From the NCBI GenBank assembly GCA_903852325.1, contig CAINQO010000102.1, forward strand, positions 1-32,027: 32,027 bases of DNA, given 5' to 3'. This DNA comes from Candidatus Omnitrophota bacterium (GTDB lineage: Bacteria > Omnitrophota > Gorgyraeia > Gygaellales > Profunditerraquicolaceae). Every line of letters begins with the position of its first letter. Position 1 is the first letter of the stretch. Positions 18,988 to 27,753 of the stretch are shown here, one piece after another. Below the pieces are notes generated by a model that saw nothing but the letters and a program-made list of their open reading frames with translations, was not told the DNA's origin and did no database searches. The translations under genes were made by a program, and so were the position numbers.

Positions 18988-20072
18988 TAGGCTTTATGCT
19001 GAAACGGTTTCCGGGTGCGGTCCTCAGCCTTAAAAACTTCCGCGCAAGGCACCGGCAGCGGTTTATTATAAACTCTACCGGCGATATATTTATTGATAAA
19101 ATCCCTGTCCTGGGCGATCAGACAGGTATCCACCTGTTCCCCGAAATATTTGATCTTTAAACCCCGGCGGATGATCTTTTTCAAGGACTCCTTAAAAACA
19201 TTGCCGATCGAAACATGGATATAGGGGCAGGGCAGGACATCCCCGTACTGGGTGACCGAAAACATCCCTTTGACCGCGATGCAGCCCATCTCCAGGCCGT
19301 AAGCCGGGGTTAAATGCGTGAACACCTGGTGTTTCTTCTCCAGCCTTTTCATATACCGCATATCTTTTTTGTCCACCAAGCCGCTAAAATCATTCTCCCA
19401 GGCGCCGACAGGCTTAGCGTAAGTCACAAACACCCCGATCCCCTTCCCGTTGAAATATTTGAGGAAGCGGATAAATTCCCGCGAATGCAGCCTTTGTTTG
19501 GTCACCACCGTCTGGATAAAGATCTTTAAACCGGCACCCCTGGCCGCATCCACCGCTTTTATCGCCCGGGCAAAAGACCCCGGAGCCCGGCGGAAGGCAT
19601 CATGCTCAGCCGGATTCAAACTGTCCAGGCTCAACTGGATCCTGTCTACCCCGATACTTTTTAGATGCCGGGCCCTCTTTTCGTCTAAAAACCAGCCGTT
19701 CGTATCGCAATTGATATAAAACTTTTTCGGGCCGATTGCCTTGACCAGCGCGTCGAAATCTTTAAATACCAGCGGCTCACCGCCGGTGATGGTCACCCGC
19801 GCCAGCCCTAAGGCATCCGCCTGGGCAAACAACTTTTTAACATCGGCAATCGTGAAAGAGCGGGCGGCTTTTTTCCCCTGGAACCCCTTGACCGAACAAT
19901 GCCGGCAGCGGAAATTACAATTATAATTATACTGGAACTGGATGATCGCGATGCTCTCGCCGCGTTTAAATTTTTCCTCAAACTTTACGATCTTTTTATA
20001 CACGTAAGGCTTTTCGGACCTTAATTGATCGCGTCGGCTGAGCTCTTCGGATTTTAATTTTGCAGCGGCCAT
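18987..20072 (-). CDS. Radical SAM protein (SPASM/twitch-like C-terminus)
   Basis: YNYNCNFRCRHCSVKGF (CX3CX2C), VTITGGEPLVFKDFDALV; C-terminal MGCIAVKGMFSVTQYGDVLPCPYIHVSIGNVF. Confidence 0.92.
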   Translation of the reverse strand: MAAAKLKSEELSRRDQLRSEKPYVYKKIVKFEEKFKRGESIAIIQFQYNYNCNFRCRHCSVKGFQGKKAARSFTIADVKKLFAQADALGLARVTITGGEPLVFKDFDALVKAIGPKKFYINCDTNGWFLDEKRARHLKSIGVDRIQLSLDSLNPAEHDAFRRAPGSFARAIKAVDAARGAGLKIFIQTVVTKQRLHSREFIRFLKYFNGKGIGVFVTYAKPVGAWENDFSGLVDKKDMRYMKRLEKKHQVFTHLTPAYGLEMGCIAVKGMFSVTQYGDVLPCPYIHVSIGNVFKESLKKIIRRGLKIKYFGEQVDTCLIAQDRDFINKYIAGRVYNKPLPVPCAEVFKAEDRTRKPFQHKA

Positions 20073-20095
20073 AGTTCTAAAATGTTTCTTTTCCT

Positions 20096-21883
20096 TTAAA
20101 GTCGGCGGAACATGTTTGCTTTAAATTCTTTCCTGGGCAGAGGAGGCCAAAGGTCTTCCATCGGCAGCGATACCATCCGGCCGTCCGGCATGACCCGGGA
20201 GGTGACCCGCGGCTGCGTGGCTAAATCCGGATCGACCATCACTTCGCAGAGTACCGGCCCGGAACTCTTGAGCACGGCTTTGATCTTCCCTTTCATTTCC
20301 GCCTGGTTATTGATCCTGACCGCCTTTAAACCGTAAGCCTTGGCGATTTTTTGCGTATCCGGCAGGCTCAGGCCGCTGGAGGGATCGCAGGCCACCTTCC
20401 TGCCGTTAAAATACCGGTTTTGCGTGGAGCGGATCGAAGCGTAAGCGTTATTATTTAAGACAAACAGCTTAACCGGCAGCTTATAGCGTTTCAACAGCTC
20501 GAGTTCCTGAAGATTATGCTGTAACCCGCCGTCTCCGATCAGGCAAATCACCATTTTTTTACCGCTGGCAAAACAAGCTCCGATGCTGGCCGGAAGGCCG
20601 AACCCCATTGCCCCCAAGCCGGGAGAATTAAATATCCGTTGCCCGGACTTAACCTTAAACGCCTGCAAGGTTATCTCGCTGCAGCTTCCGGAACTCCCGG
20701 GGACGATCACGTCTTTTGCGCTCAATAATTGCGATAGCGTTTCCACCAAGGCATAGGTATTCACCGGTTTTTTCTGCCGGAAATATTCCTGCGGCACCAC
20801 CGGATATTTATTTTTCCATTCCCGGCAGGTCTTCAGCCAGGCGCGGGCATCCACCTTAACCGCTTTGATCCTGGCTAAAAAAGCGCCCAGGAACTCTTCT
20901 GCGCCAAGATTAAAAGCAATATCGATTTTGGTATTTATTTTTCTGATCTCATGGATATCGATATCCACAATCGCTTTTTTAGCCCCTTTAGCGAAATTTT
21001 CATAACTAAAAGCGGATTGCCCTGAATCAAGCCTGGCGCCGATACAAATGATCAGGTCGGCATTCTGCTGGGTAAAATTCGCCCCCCTTTGCCCGACTGA
21101 TCCGGGCCGGCCGGCATACAAAGGATCATCTTCTTCCAGGATATCCGCTGCCCGCCAGGTAAGTAAGACCGGCGCTCCGATTTTAGCGGCTATCTTCTTA
21201 AAAACACCGATCCCTTCCTTGCTCCTTATTCCGTTACCGATTAAAAAAACCGGCCTGCGGGATTGATTGAGCAGATTAATGAGGCGGGTGATCTTTTGAG
21301 ATAAGTTTTTATCCCGGATGGAATGCTTGGACTGATGAAAATTTTCTAATTTCTTTTCATTGATCAACGCCCCCTGCACGTCCAAAGGGATGTCGATCCA
21401 CACCGGACCCGGCCTGCCTTCTTTAGCCAGATAAACCGCTTTATCCAGGTGAAATTTTATTGCTTGCGGATCCATTACCGTTACCGCATATTTTGTAACC
21501 GGCTTAACCAGGGAAACGATATCCACTTCCTGGGGGCCCATTTGCCTGACCCCCTTACCCTTAAGCATATCCGCTCTTTTTACCTGCCCGGAAATGATCA
21601 GTACCGGGACCGAATCGATCCAGGAAGCCGCAACCCCGGTGATCGCGTTTGTACCGCCCGGGCCGGTAGTGACTAACGCTGCCCCCAGATTACCGGTATA
21701 CTGGCTGTAAGCGTCGGCGCAAATAGCGCTGGCCTGTTCATGCAGGTTAGCGACAAAAACCAGGTTTTTATTTTTACCTAAAGAATCTACCAGGTGCATG
21801 CAGCCTCCGCCGGGAAGCATAAAAACATGTTTTATCCCCAAGCGGGAGACATACCGCATCACATAGTCGGAAAGTTTGATCAT
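20096..21883 (-). CDS. Thiamine-pyrophosphate-dependent enzyme, acetolactate synthase-like; candidate YerE-type sugar C-acyl transferase
   Basis: Glu activator region NLHEQASAICADAYSQYTG; VTTGPGGTNAITGVAASWIDSVPVLIISGQV; TPP motif GDGGLQHNLQELELLKRYKLPVKLFVLNNNAYASI. No IlvN/IlvC neighbours. Confidence 0.92.
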   Translation of the reverse strand: MIKLSDYVMRYVSRLGIKHVFMLPGGGCMHLVDSLGKNKNLVFVANLHEQASAICADAYSQYTGNLGAALVTTGPGGTNAITGVAASWIDSVPVLIISGQVKRADMLKGKGVRQMGPQEVDIVSLVKPVTKYAVTVMDPQAIKFHLDKAVYLAKEGRPGPVWIDIPLDVQGALINEKKLENFHQSKHSIRDKNLSQKITRLINLLNQSRRPVFLIGNGIRSKEGIGVFKKIAAKIGAPVLLTWRAADILEEDDPLYAGRPGSVGQRGANFTQQNADLIICIGARLDSGQSAFSYENFAKGAKKAIVDIDIHEIRKINTKIDIAFNLGAEEFLGAFLARIKAVKVDARAWLKTCREWKNKYPVVPQEYFRQKKPVNTYALVETLSQLLSAKDVIVPGSSGSCSEITLQAFKVKSGQRIFNSPGLGAMGFGLPASIGACFASGKKMVICLIGDGGLQHNLQELELLKRYKLPVKLFVLNNNAYASIRSTQNRYFNGRKVACDPSSGLSLPDTQKIAKAYGLKAVRINNQAEMKGKIKAVLKSSGPVLCEVMVDPDLATQPRVTSRVMPDGRMVSLPMEDLWPPLPRKEFKANMFRRL

Positions 21884-22467
21884 AGTATTTTATTTATTTG
21901 CGCCAAGGTTTCTTTAACGGACAGCTTGCTTTTATTCCAGGGCTTAGCGACCAGGATCCCTTTGATCCCTTTTTCCTGTGCCTGAAGGATATTCTCCTGG
22001 CTATCTTCGATAAGCAGGTCGACTTTACCCAGCCATTCCAGGTAATCGGCTTTTGTCCGGCCGTAATCGGGGATATCCTCACCGGGGCGCGGCGAAGGCA
22101 CAAAATTAAAACTCCTGATCCATTTGCCGAAATTCCGCATTACCCATTCAGCGGAGATGTGCGCCGCCTTTGCGGGAACCGCGGTTAAAACAATATGCCG
22201 GGCTTTATCCCCGTTGGCGGAAAACCAATCCATTACCTGCGCGTCCGGGGCCAATTTAAAATAAGCCCCGGATAACCGGTAATCATCCAGGGATTTCCGG
22301 TATTCTTCCCTAGTTACGCCGATTATCTTTTCCGGGGTATTCTCGGTAATCTGCGCAAAAGCTATTTTTAATCCGGGATGCCCGGGAAGCCACTTATCCT
22401 CAAGCCAGCGGCGCATCAGGTCATTCAAGATATCGTCAACATCCCAGGCAATGGTTATCATTTCCAA
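21880..22467 (-). CDS. HAD-superfamily hydrolase (5'-nucleotidase/phosphatase-like)
   Basis: Motif I DVDDIL, motif II-like VLTAVPAKA, motif IV DLLIEDSQENI. Confidence 0.75.
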   Translation of the reverse strand: MEMITIAWDVDDILNDLMRRWLEDKWLPGHPGLKIAFAQITENTPEKIIGVTREEYRKSLDDYRLSGAYFKLAPDAQVMDWFSANGDKARHIVLTAVPAKAAHISAEWVMRNFGKWIRSFNFVPSPRPGEDIPDYGRTKADYLEWLGKVDLLIEDSQENILQAQEKGIKGILVAKPWNKSKLSVKETLAQINKIL

Positions 22468-22477
22468 TCAAACGGAT

Positions 22478-24007
22478 CTATTTTATCGACTCGCGCAGCC
22501 AATCAAGCCGGAAGGTCATTTCCGTCTTTCTCTCTTTATTCTTTAGTATTGTTTTATCGGCATAGAAAGAATCATCCGGGTAATGCGTCGTGGAAACCTC
22601 CTCGAAAATTACCCCTTCCCGGGAAGAAAAATCATGTTCCTTTTCGCGCTCCACGGTAAGCATGCTGCCGGCCTTAAGCAGCTTCTTCTCTTTGCCGATA
22701 GTTACCCCCAAAGTTCCGTACAGAACCTGGAAAGTTTCTTCTTTCCTGCGGTGATAATGCAGCGGATGCTTTTGCCCGGGAAGTAGGATGATCAGTTTTT
22801 TGCAATATTCCCGGTTAACGCAGTTAAGGATCGCCGCCCCCCATTGCCTGTATTTATCGATGCCGTAATGATGGCTCAACTCCAGGTCGATCTTTTCCGG
22901 TAAAGCGATCTGGCTTTTTATGATCAATTCTTTTAACTCTTTAATGATCTGCAGGACCTTTTGGCGTAAATTCCTTACTTTTAAATCTTTTAAATTAACG
23001 GCGGCCCCGGACTTTAAATTCCTGCTCACCGTATATTCCGTGTATTTAGAAAGGTCATTGGCCAGCAGCTGCCCTGCCGAGCAGGGGATGGCCAGAAAAA
23101 TATTCTCTTTGTTTAATTTTTCCCCGGGTTTTAAATCCTTTTTGGCAAATACCCCTCTTTTTAAACCCCGTAAATCGCTTTTCTCTTCGGGGGTGGCCGG
23201 ATAACGCCCCAGACAGCTGCCTTGCATCCGGTAGGTATCCCGGGCGGCCTGCAGCCATTTATCGACCTGCCCGGGCAATGAAGAATAAGCGTTAACCGGG
23301 TATTTTTTCGACTCGACCGCAACGTGCCTTTCAAAAACAGAGCCCCCCTTAGCGATAGCGACTCTTATGGAATCCGCGTTCTCCGGTTCCTCGTGTGTGG
23401 AAAACCCGACCGCGATTTCCGGGTAACGTTGTTTCAATAAATCGATCTGGTTTAAAAACAGGCGCTCTTTTTTTGTCGGATACTCTCCCACGCAATGCAT
23501 CAGGCAAAAGTTTTTATGGCGATGCTGCAAAAACGTCACCACCTGGTCGATCTGTTCCAGGGAAGCTCCGGCGCAGGAAGCGATCAGCGGCAGTTCGGTC
23601 CGGGCGATCCGCTCCAAAAGCGGCCAATCCGTAAAAGAACAGCTGCCGATCTTAAGCGCGCTAAAGCCGTGCTTTTCCGCCAGTTCCACGGAGCCCTCAT
23701 CAAAGGGGGTGCAAACCGCGAGAAACCCGGCCCGAGTAATCTCATCTTTCAACGCTTTTAATTCCCCCGGGCTTAAGCGGGTTTCCTCGAAACGCTTGAT
23801 ATACTTGATATCTTTTCTACCTTTGTAATCCGGATGGATAAAAGTATCCAGCTGCCGGTATTGCAATTTAAAAGCGAACCGGAAATTATATTTTTTGCAG
23901 ACTTTAGCAATCTCCCGGATAATGCTTTTACCGTGCCCGACATCCCCGCCGTGGTTATTCGCCAGGTCAAAAATAAATAATTTCTCAAAGATGGGCATTT
24001 TATCCAT
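22478..24007 (-). CDS. NeuB/SpsE-family sialic-acid-synthase-like protein with SAF domain and C-terminal cupin fusion
   Basis: DLANNHGGDVGHGKSIIREI, FAFKLQYRQLDTF, SALKIGSCSFTDWPLLERIA, GFSTHEEPENADSIRVAIAKGGSVFERHVAV; SAF region LRGLKRGVFAKKDLKPGEKLNKENIFLAIP; cupin LPGQKHPLHYHRRKEETFQVLYGTLGV. Confidence 0.92.
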   Translation of the reverse strand: MDKMPIFEKLFIFDLANNHGGDVGHGKSIIREIAKVCKKYNFRFAFKLQYRQLDTFIHPDYKGRKDIKYIKRFEETRLSPGELKALKDEITRAGFLAVCTPFDEGSVELAEKHGFSALKIGSCSFTDWPLLERIARTELPLIASCAGASLEQIDQVVTFLQHRHKNFCLMHCVGEYPTKKERLFLNQIDLLKQRYPEIAVGFSTHEEPENADSIRVAIAKGGSVFERHVAVESKKYPVNAYSSLPGQVDKWLQAARDTYRMQGSCLGRYPATPEEKSDLRGLKRGVFAKKDLKPGEKLNKENIFLAIPCSAGQLLANDLSKYTEYTVSRNLKSGAAVNLKDLKVRNLRQKVLQIIKELKELIIKSQIALPEKIDLELSHHYGIDKYRQWGAAILNCVNREYCKKLIILLPGQKHPLHYHRRKEETFQVLYGTLGVTIGKEKKLLKAGSMLTVEREKEHDFSSREGVIFEEVSTTHYPDDSFYADKTILKNKERKTEMTFRLDWLRESIK

Positions 24008-24017
24008 TAGTCCCTCA

Positions 24018-24758
24018 TTATATTTTAACCGTAAGCCCGTCCCGGGCGACCCGCGTGCGCTTAAAGATCACGCGCGCGGATCTTTCCGCTTTTTTTATTT
24101 CCGTTAAACGCGGGTAAGCGCCGGAATCAAAATGCGCCAGAAACAATTGCTTAACTTTCGCTTTTTTAGCGATTACAGCCGCCTGCTGAGGATTAAGGTG
24201 CGGCCAGCGGTTATCGACCTTGCCCGGAGGCAGGGAACATTCGGTGATCAAAACATCCGCGCCCGCGGCCAAAGCTTCAAAGTTTTTACAGGGGCCGGTA
24301 TCCGTGCAAAAAGCCAGGCGCTTATTTTCAGCCGTGATCCTGTATCCGTAACACACCCCGACATGGCGGAGCCGGCGGGATTCGATCTCTACCGGAAGTT
24401 TTGACCGCGGGGAAAATTCATTGATCGTTAACCTGGTTTTCAGCTGCTTTACCGGCATAGAATAAGGATCATTGATGAGTGTGGAAAATAATTTCTTTAC
24501 TCCGGGAGGGCCGAAAACTTTTATCCCCTGGGGGAAGGAAAACTTTGCCAAAGCGTGCAGGCCGCTGATATGATCCAGGTGAAAATGGCTGAACAATAGG
24601 ATGACCGGCTTATTTTCTTTGATATACCGGTCGAGCTTGTAAAATCCTCCTCCGGCGTCAAAAACAATGTAGGCTTTTTCGGTATCTACCAGGACACAAA
24701 GCGTATTGCCCAGCTCCGAATCAAACCAGCCCATGGTCCCTAGAAAATGGATTTTCAT
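24018..24758 (-). CDS. Metallo-beta-lactamase-fold hydrolase (RNase Z-like)
   Basis: ILLFSHFHLDHISGLHAL (HxHxDH), RLAFCTDTGPC, LITECSLPPG, LFLAHFDSG. Confidence 0.88.
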   Translation of the reverse strand: MKIHFLGTMGWFDSELGNTLCVLVDTEKAYIVFDAGGGFYKLDRYIKENKPVILLFSHFHLDHISGLHALAKFSFPQGIKVFGPPGVKKLFSTLINDPYSMPVKQLKTRLTINEFSPRSKLPVEIESRRLRHVGVCYGYRITAENKRLAFCTDTGPCKNFEALAAGADVLITECSLPPGKVDNRWPHLNPQQAAVIAKKAKVKQLFLAHFDSGAYPRLTEIKKAERSARVIFKRTRVARDGLTVKI

Positions 24759-25747
24759 GATTTTGAAGAAAAATAATTAAAATACCATTGCGCGGCCGCT
24801 TTTAAACCGTGCTCCAGATCATAAACCGGCCTCCATCCCAGAACCCGGCCGGCCTTGTGCGCGGATAAATATTGCCTGCGGATCTCGTATTTTGCCGTAT
24901 TCATAATTTTATATTTAAGCGGGCGGGTACATAAATTAAGCCGGTTTATTTTTTGCAACAGTTGGATTACCGTTACCGGGCGCTGATCGCTTAAATTGAA
25001 CGCTTCCCCGCAAAGCCGTTTCCGCTTGAATAATTCGGCGGCGCGCAGATAACCGTCGATAATGTCGGAGATATAAACATAATCGCGCACGTATTTTCCG
25101 TCACTGCGCACCGGCAGGATATTACCCTTCACCCGGCAGCGCAGTGCATCCGGGATCAGGCGGCTGAAATTAAAATCCCCGGGGCCGTAAATATTCCCGC
25201 AACGGATAATGGTTACCGGAAGGCCGTAAGTATGGGCATAAGTGCCAGCGATCAGGTCTGCGCAGCTTTTGGAAACATCATACGGGTGATTGGCCAGCAA
25301 AGGATCGGTTTCCAGGTAGGGAAGTTTTTTGCCTGCCCCGTAAGCCTTATCGCTTGAAGCAACGATCAATGCCTGTAAACCCGGCAGTTCCCGGCAGGCA
25401 TCTAAGATTTCCCAGCTCCCGGCGATATTGGAGGTAAATGCCGCAAGCGGATTCTCCCGGCTCCTGCCGACAATCGATTCTGCGGCCAGATGAAAAATCA
25501 CCTGCGGCGGATGCTTACGTAAAATACCGCGGACAAACGCGCCGCTGGCAACACTGCCCTGATAAACCTTTATCCGCTTATAATCATCAGGACAAAGAAT
25601 GGTTTCTTTGCGCAAGGTCTTGATGTCCAGGCCGGTCACCCTGGCCCCGTAACCGGTAAGGGCCTTGGTCAAATGCGAACCGACAAACCCTTCAAAACCG
25701 GTAACCAGGACTTTTTTCTCTTTCCAGAATCGCTTGCGGTCAACCAT
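24755..25747 (-). CDS. rfbG: NDP-sugar dehydratase/epimerase, CDP-glucose 4,6-dehydratase (RfbG)-like
   Basis: FWKEKKVLVTGFEGFVGSHLTKAL, VASSDKAYG, HPYDVSKSCADLIAGTYAHTYGLPVTIIRCGNIYGPGD; directly downstream of rfbF. Track start 25807 lies inside rfbF; Met at 25747 (MVDRKRFWKEKK) is more plausible. Confidence 0.75.
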   Translation of the reverse strand: MVDRKRFWKEKKVLVTGFEGFVGSHLTKALTGYGARVTGLDIKTLRKETILCPDDYKRIKVYQGSVASGAFVRGILRKHPPQVIFHLAAESIVGRSRENPLAAFTSNIAGSWEILDACRELPGLQALIVASSDKAYGAGKKLPYLETDPLLANHPYDVSKSCADLIAGTYAHTYGLPVTIIRCGNIYGPGDFNFSRLIPDALRCRVKGNILPVRSDGKYVRDYVYISDIIDGYLRAAELFKRKRLCGEAFNLSDQRPVTVIQLLQKINRLNLCTRPLKYKIMNTAKYEIRRQYLSAHKAGRVLGWRPVYDLEHGLKAAAQWYFNYFSSKS

Positions 25748-25754
25748 AATTAAA

Positions 25755-26531
25755 CTACCAGACTTTCCACGGGATATTTCCGGATTGCCAGATTTTTTCC
25801 AGCTCAAGCTTGTCCCGGAGAGTATCCATGTAGGCCCAAAAACCTTTGTGTTTATATGCGCCTAACTTGCCTTCCTTGGCCAGGCTCTCCAAAGGCTCCC
25901 TTTCCCAAACCGTCGCGTCCCCTTCGGTGATAAAATCAAGAACAGACGGCTCCAGAACAAAAAAACCGCCGTTAATCCAGCTGTTTTCTCCTTTCGGCTT
26001 CTCCAGAAAAGAAGAAACTTTTCCCGCAGCGGTTAAATCCAGCACCCCGAACCTTCCGGCGCTTTGCACCGCGGTAAGGGTAGCCGGCTGCCTGCCTTTA
26101 TTATGGAATTCCACCAATTTTTTTATATTGATATCGGAAAGGCCGTCACCGTAAGTCAAGAGAAAAGTCTCCTGGCCGATGTATTTTTTTACCCGCTTCA
26201 GCCTGCCGCCGGTCATCGTTTCCAAGCCGGTATCCACTAAAGTGATCTTCCATGGTTCCGAAGCAGTGGTATGGATCTGCATCTGGTTGTTTTTTGAAAG
26301 ATCGATGGTGACATCGCTCATGTGCATAAAATAGTGCGAAAAATATTCCTTGATCATATACCCTCGGTAACCCAGGCAAATGATAAAATCGTTAAAGCCG
26401 TAATGGGAATACAGCTTCATGATGTGCCAGATTACCGGTTTACCGCCGATCTCGATCATCGGCTTGGGCAAAACCTCTGTTTCTTCGCTGATCCTTGTGC
26501 CTCTTCCTCCGGCCAAAATAACTACCTTCAT
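25755..26531 (-). CDS. rfbF: Glucose-1-phosphate cytidylyltransferase
   Basis: MKVVILAGGRGTRISEETEVLPKPMIEIGGKPVIWHIMKLYSHYGFNDFIICLGYRGYMIKEYF; near-textbook RfbF N-terminus. Confidence 0.95.
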   Translation of the reverse strand: MKVVILAGGRGTRISEETEVLPKPMIEIGGKPVIWHIMKLYSHYGFNDFIICLGYRGYMIKEYFSHYFMHMSDVTIDLSKNNQMQIHTTASEPWKITLVDTGLETMTGGRLKRVKKYIGQETFLLTYGDGLSDINIKKLVEFHNKGRQPATLTAVQSAGRFGVLDLTAAGKVSSFLEKPKGENSWINGGFFVLEPSVLDFITEGDATVWEREPLESLAKEGKLGAYKHKGFWAYMDTLRDKLELEKIWQSGNIPWKVW

Positions 26532-26532
26532 C

Positions 26533-27753
26533 TTAACTCCTTTTCTGATCTAAAGACAGATCCTGAAGGAACTTAGTGCTCAAAGAAACCGACAAACCTA
26601 GCAATATCCAGAAAATAAAACTGAGTTGGAATGAATATAAATGTACTTCAAAAAAACTATGGGCCAGAAAGCCCAGCATTCCCGCGGTAAAGCTGATGAG
26701 GACAAAAAAATCCAGGGTCTTGGGCATCCGCAAACTGGCCTTAATACTCCGGTAAAAAATATAACCCATAAATAAGAAAAAGCTCAGCAGGGCGAAAATC
26801 CCTGTTTCCGCCCACATCTGGAGATAGCAGTTGTGTGCGTAACATGCCCCGAAATTATTGATATAATGCGTGGAGTAATCCATGTATGTTCCTACCCCTT
26901 TACCCAGAAAAGGATTATCTTGAATCATTTTCCAGGAACCCTGAAAAAGTAAAAAACGGTGGCTGTCCAGCTTACCGGCATATAAAGAGATGAACCCGGA
27001 TATTGAGGCAATATAAAAAAACAGGCTGATCGGTAATAAAAACGGGAGTGTTTTTTTTAACCGGCAGCCGCTGATTATCACGATTATATAAAATAACCCC
27101 AGCATGATCCCCAGCCATCCTCCGCGCGTATTCGTCCATAAAGAAACCGCCATCAGCGTACAGGTGGCCAGGATAAACAATATCTTCAAAAAAATCCGTT
27201 TCCACTGGTATAAACTTACCCCCAAGAAAACCGGGATAAGGCAGGTTAAATAGGCAGAGAGGGCATTGGGGTTTTTAAAAGGGCCGGTGGGCGTGGCAAA
27301 ATATCCGCCGGACGGCTTCCAGCGTAAAAATTCAAAACCAAGGAATTTTTGCGCACAAGCGGACAAACCGACTAACGCGGCGCTAAATATAAAAACCGCC
27401 ATCGCCTTAGTAACCCGCCGCGGACGGTTAAATACATCCAGGATCGCCCAGAGCAAAAGCGGCCATCTTCCCCATTTAAGCAGAAGCGCCTTCAGGCTCT
27501 TGCCAATTAAAGCCCCGCTGTGAAAAAGCGACAAACTCATGAAAATGAAAAATATCAGTAAATATAAGAAAAAAATGCGGTTGTTTTTTAAAGCGGAGAA
27601 GTCCTTATCGATAATCTTTTTCAATAAAAAACAAACAAGCACTAATACGGCAAGACTGCTGACCATGGCTATGGAAATGGGGATAAAGAAAATAATCCCG
27701 TAAACCGCATACTCTACCCCGGCATCTAAATACCGCAAAGCTTTCTCTCTCAT
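26533..27753 (-). CDS. O-antigen ligase/polymerase (Wzy_C/WaaL superfamily), first copy
   Basis: Multi-helix protein; TPTGPFKNPNALSAYLTCLIPVFLG, LWTNTRGGWLGIMLGLF, NPFLGKGVGTYMDYSTHY...YAHNCYLQMWAETG. Confidence 0.87.
   Translation of the reverse strand: MREKALRYLDAGVEYAVYGIIFFIPISIAMVSSLAVLVLVCFLLKKIIDKDFSALKNNRIFFLYLLIFFIFMSLSLFHSGALIGKSLKALLLKWGRWPLLLWAILDVFNRPRRVTKAMAVFIFSAALVGLSACAQKFLGFEFLRWKPSGGYFATPTGPFKNPNALSAYLTCLIPVFLGVSLYQWKRIFLKILFILATCTLMAVSLWTNTRGGWLGIMLGLFYIIVIISGCRLKKTLPFLLPISLFFYIASISGFISLYAGKLDSHRFLLFQGSWKMIQDNPFLGKGVGTYMDYSTHYINNFGACYAHNCYLQMWAETGIFALLSFFLFMGYIFYRSIKASLRMPKTLDFFVLISFTAGMLGFLAHSFFEVHLYSFQLSFIFWILLGLSVSLSTKFLQDLSLDQKRS

Noticed and set aside
20096-21883. 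Housekeeping acetolactate synthase (IlvB) for branched-chain amino acids
   Set aside because: No IlvN, IlvC or IlvD neighbours; embedded in nucleotide-sugar genes.
22478-24007. Canonical sialic/legionaminic/pseudaminic acid pathway
   Set aside because: Only a NeuB-family enzyme is present; no NeuA/CMP-sugar synthetase or NeuC-type enzyme recognised in the window.
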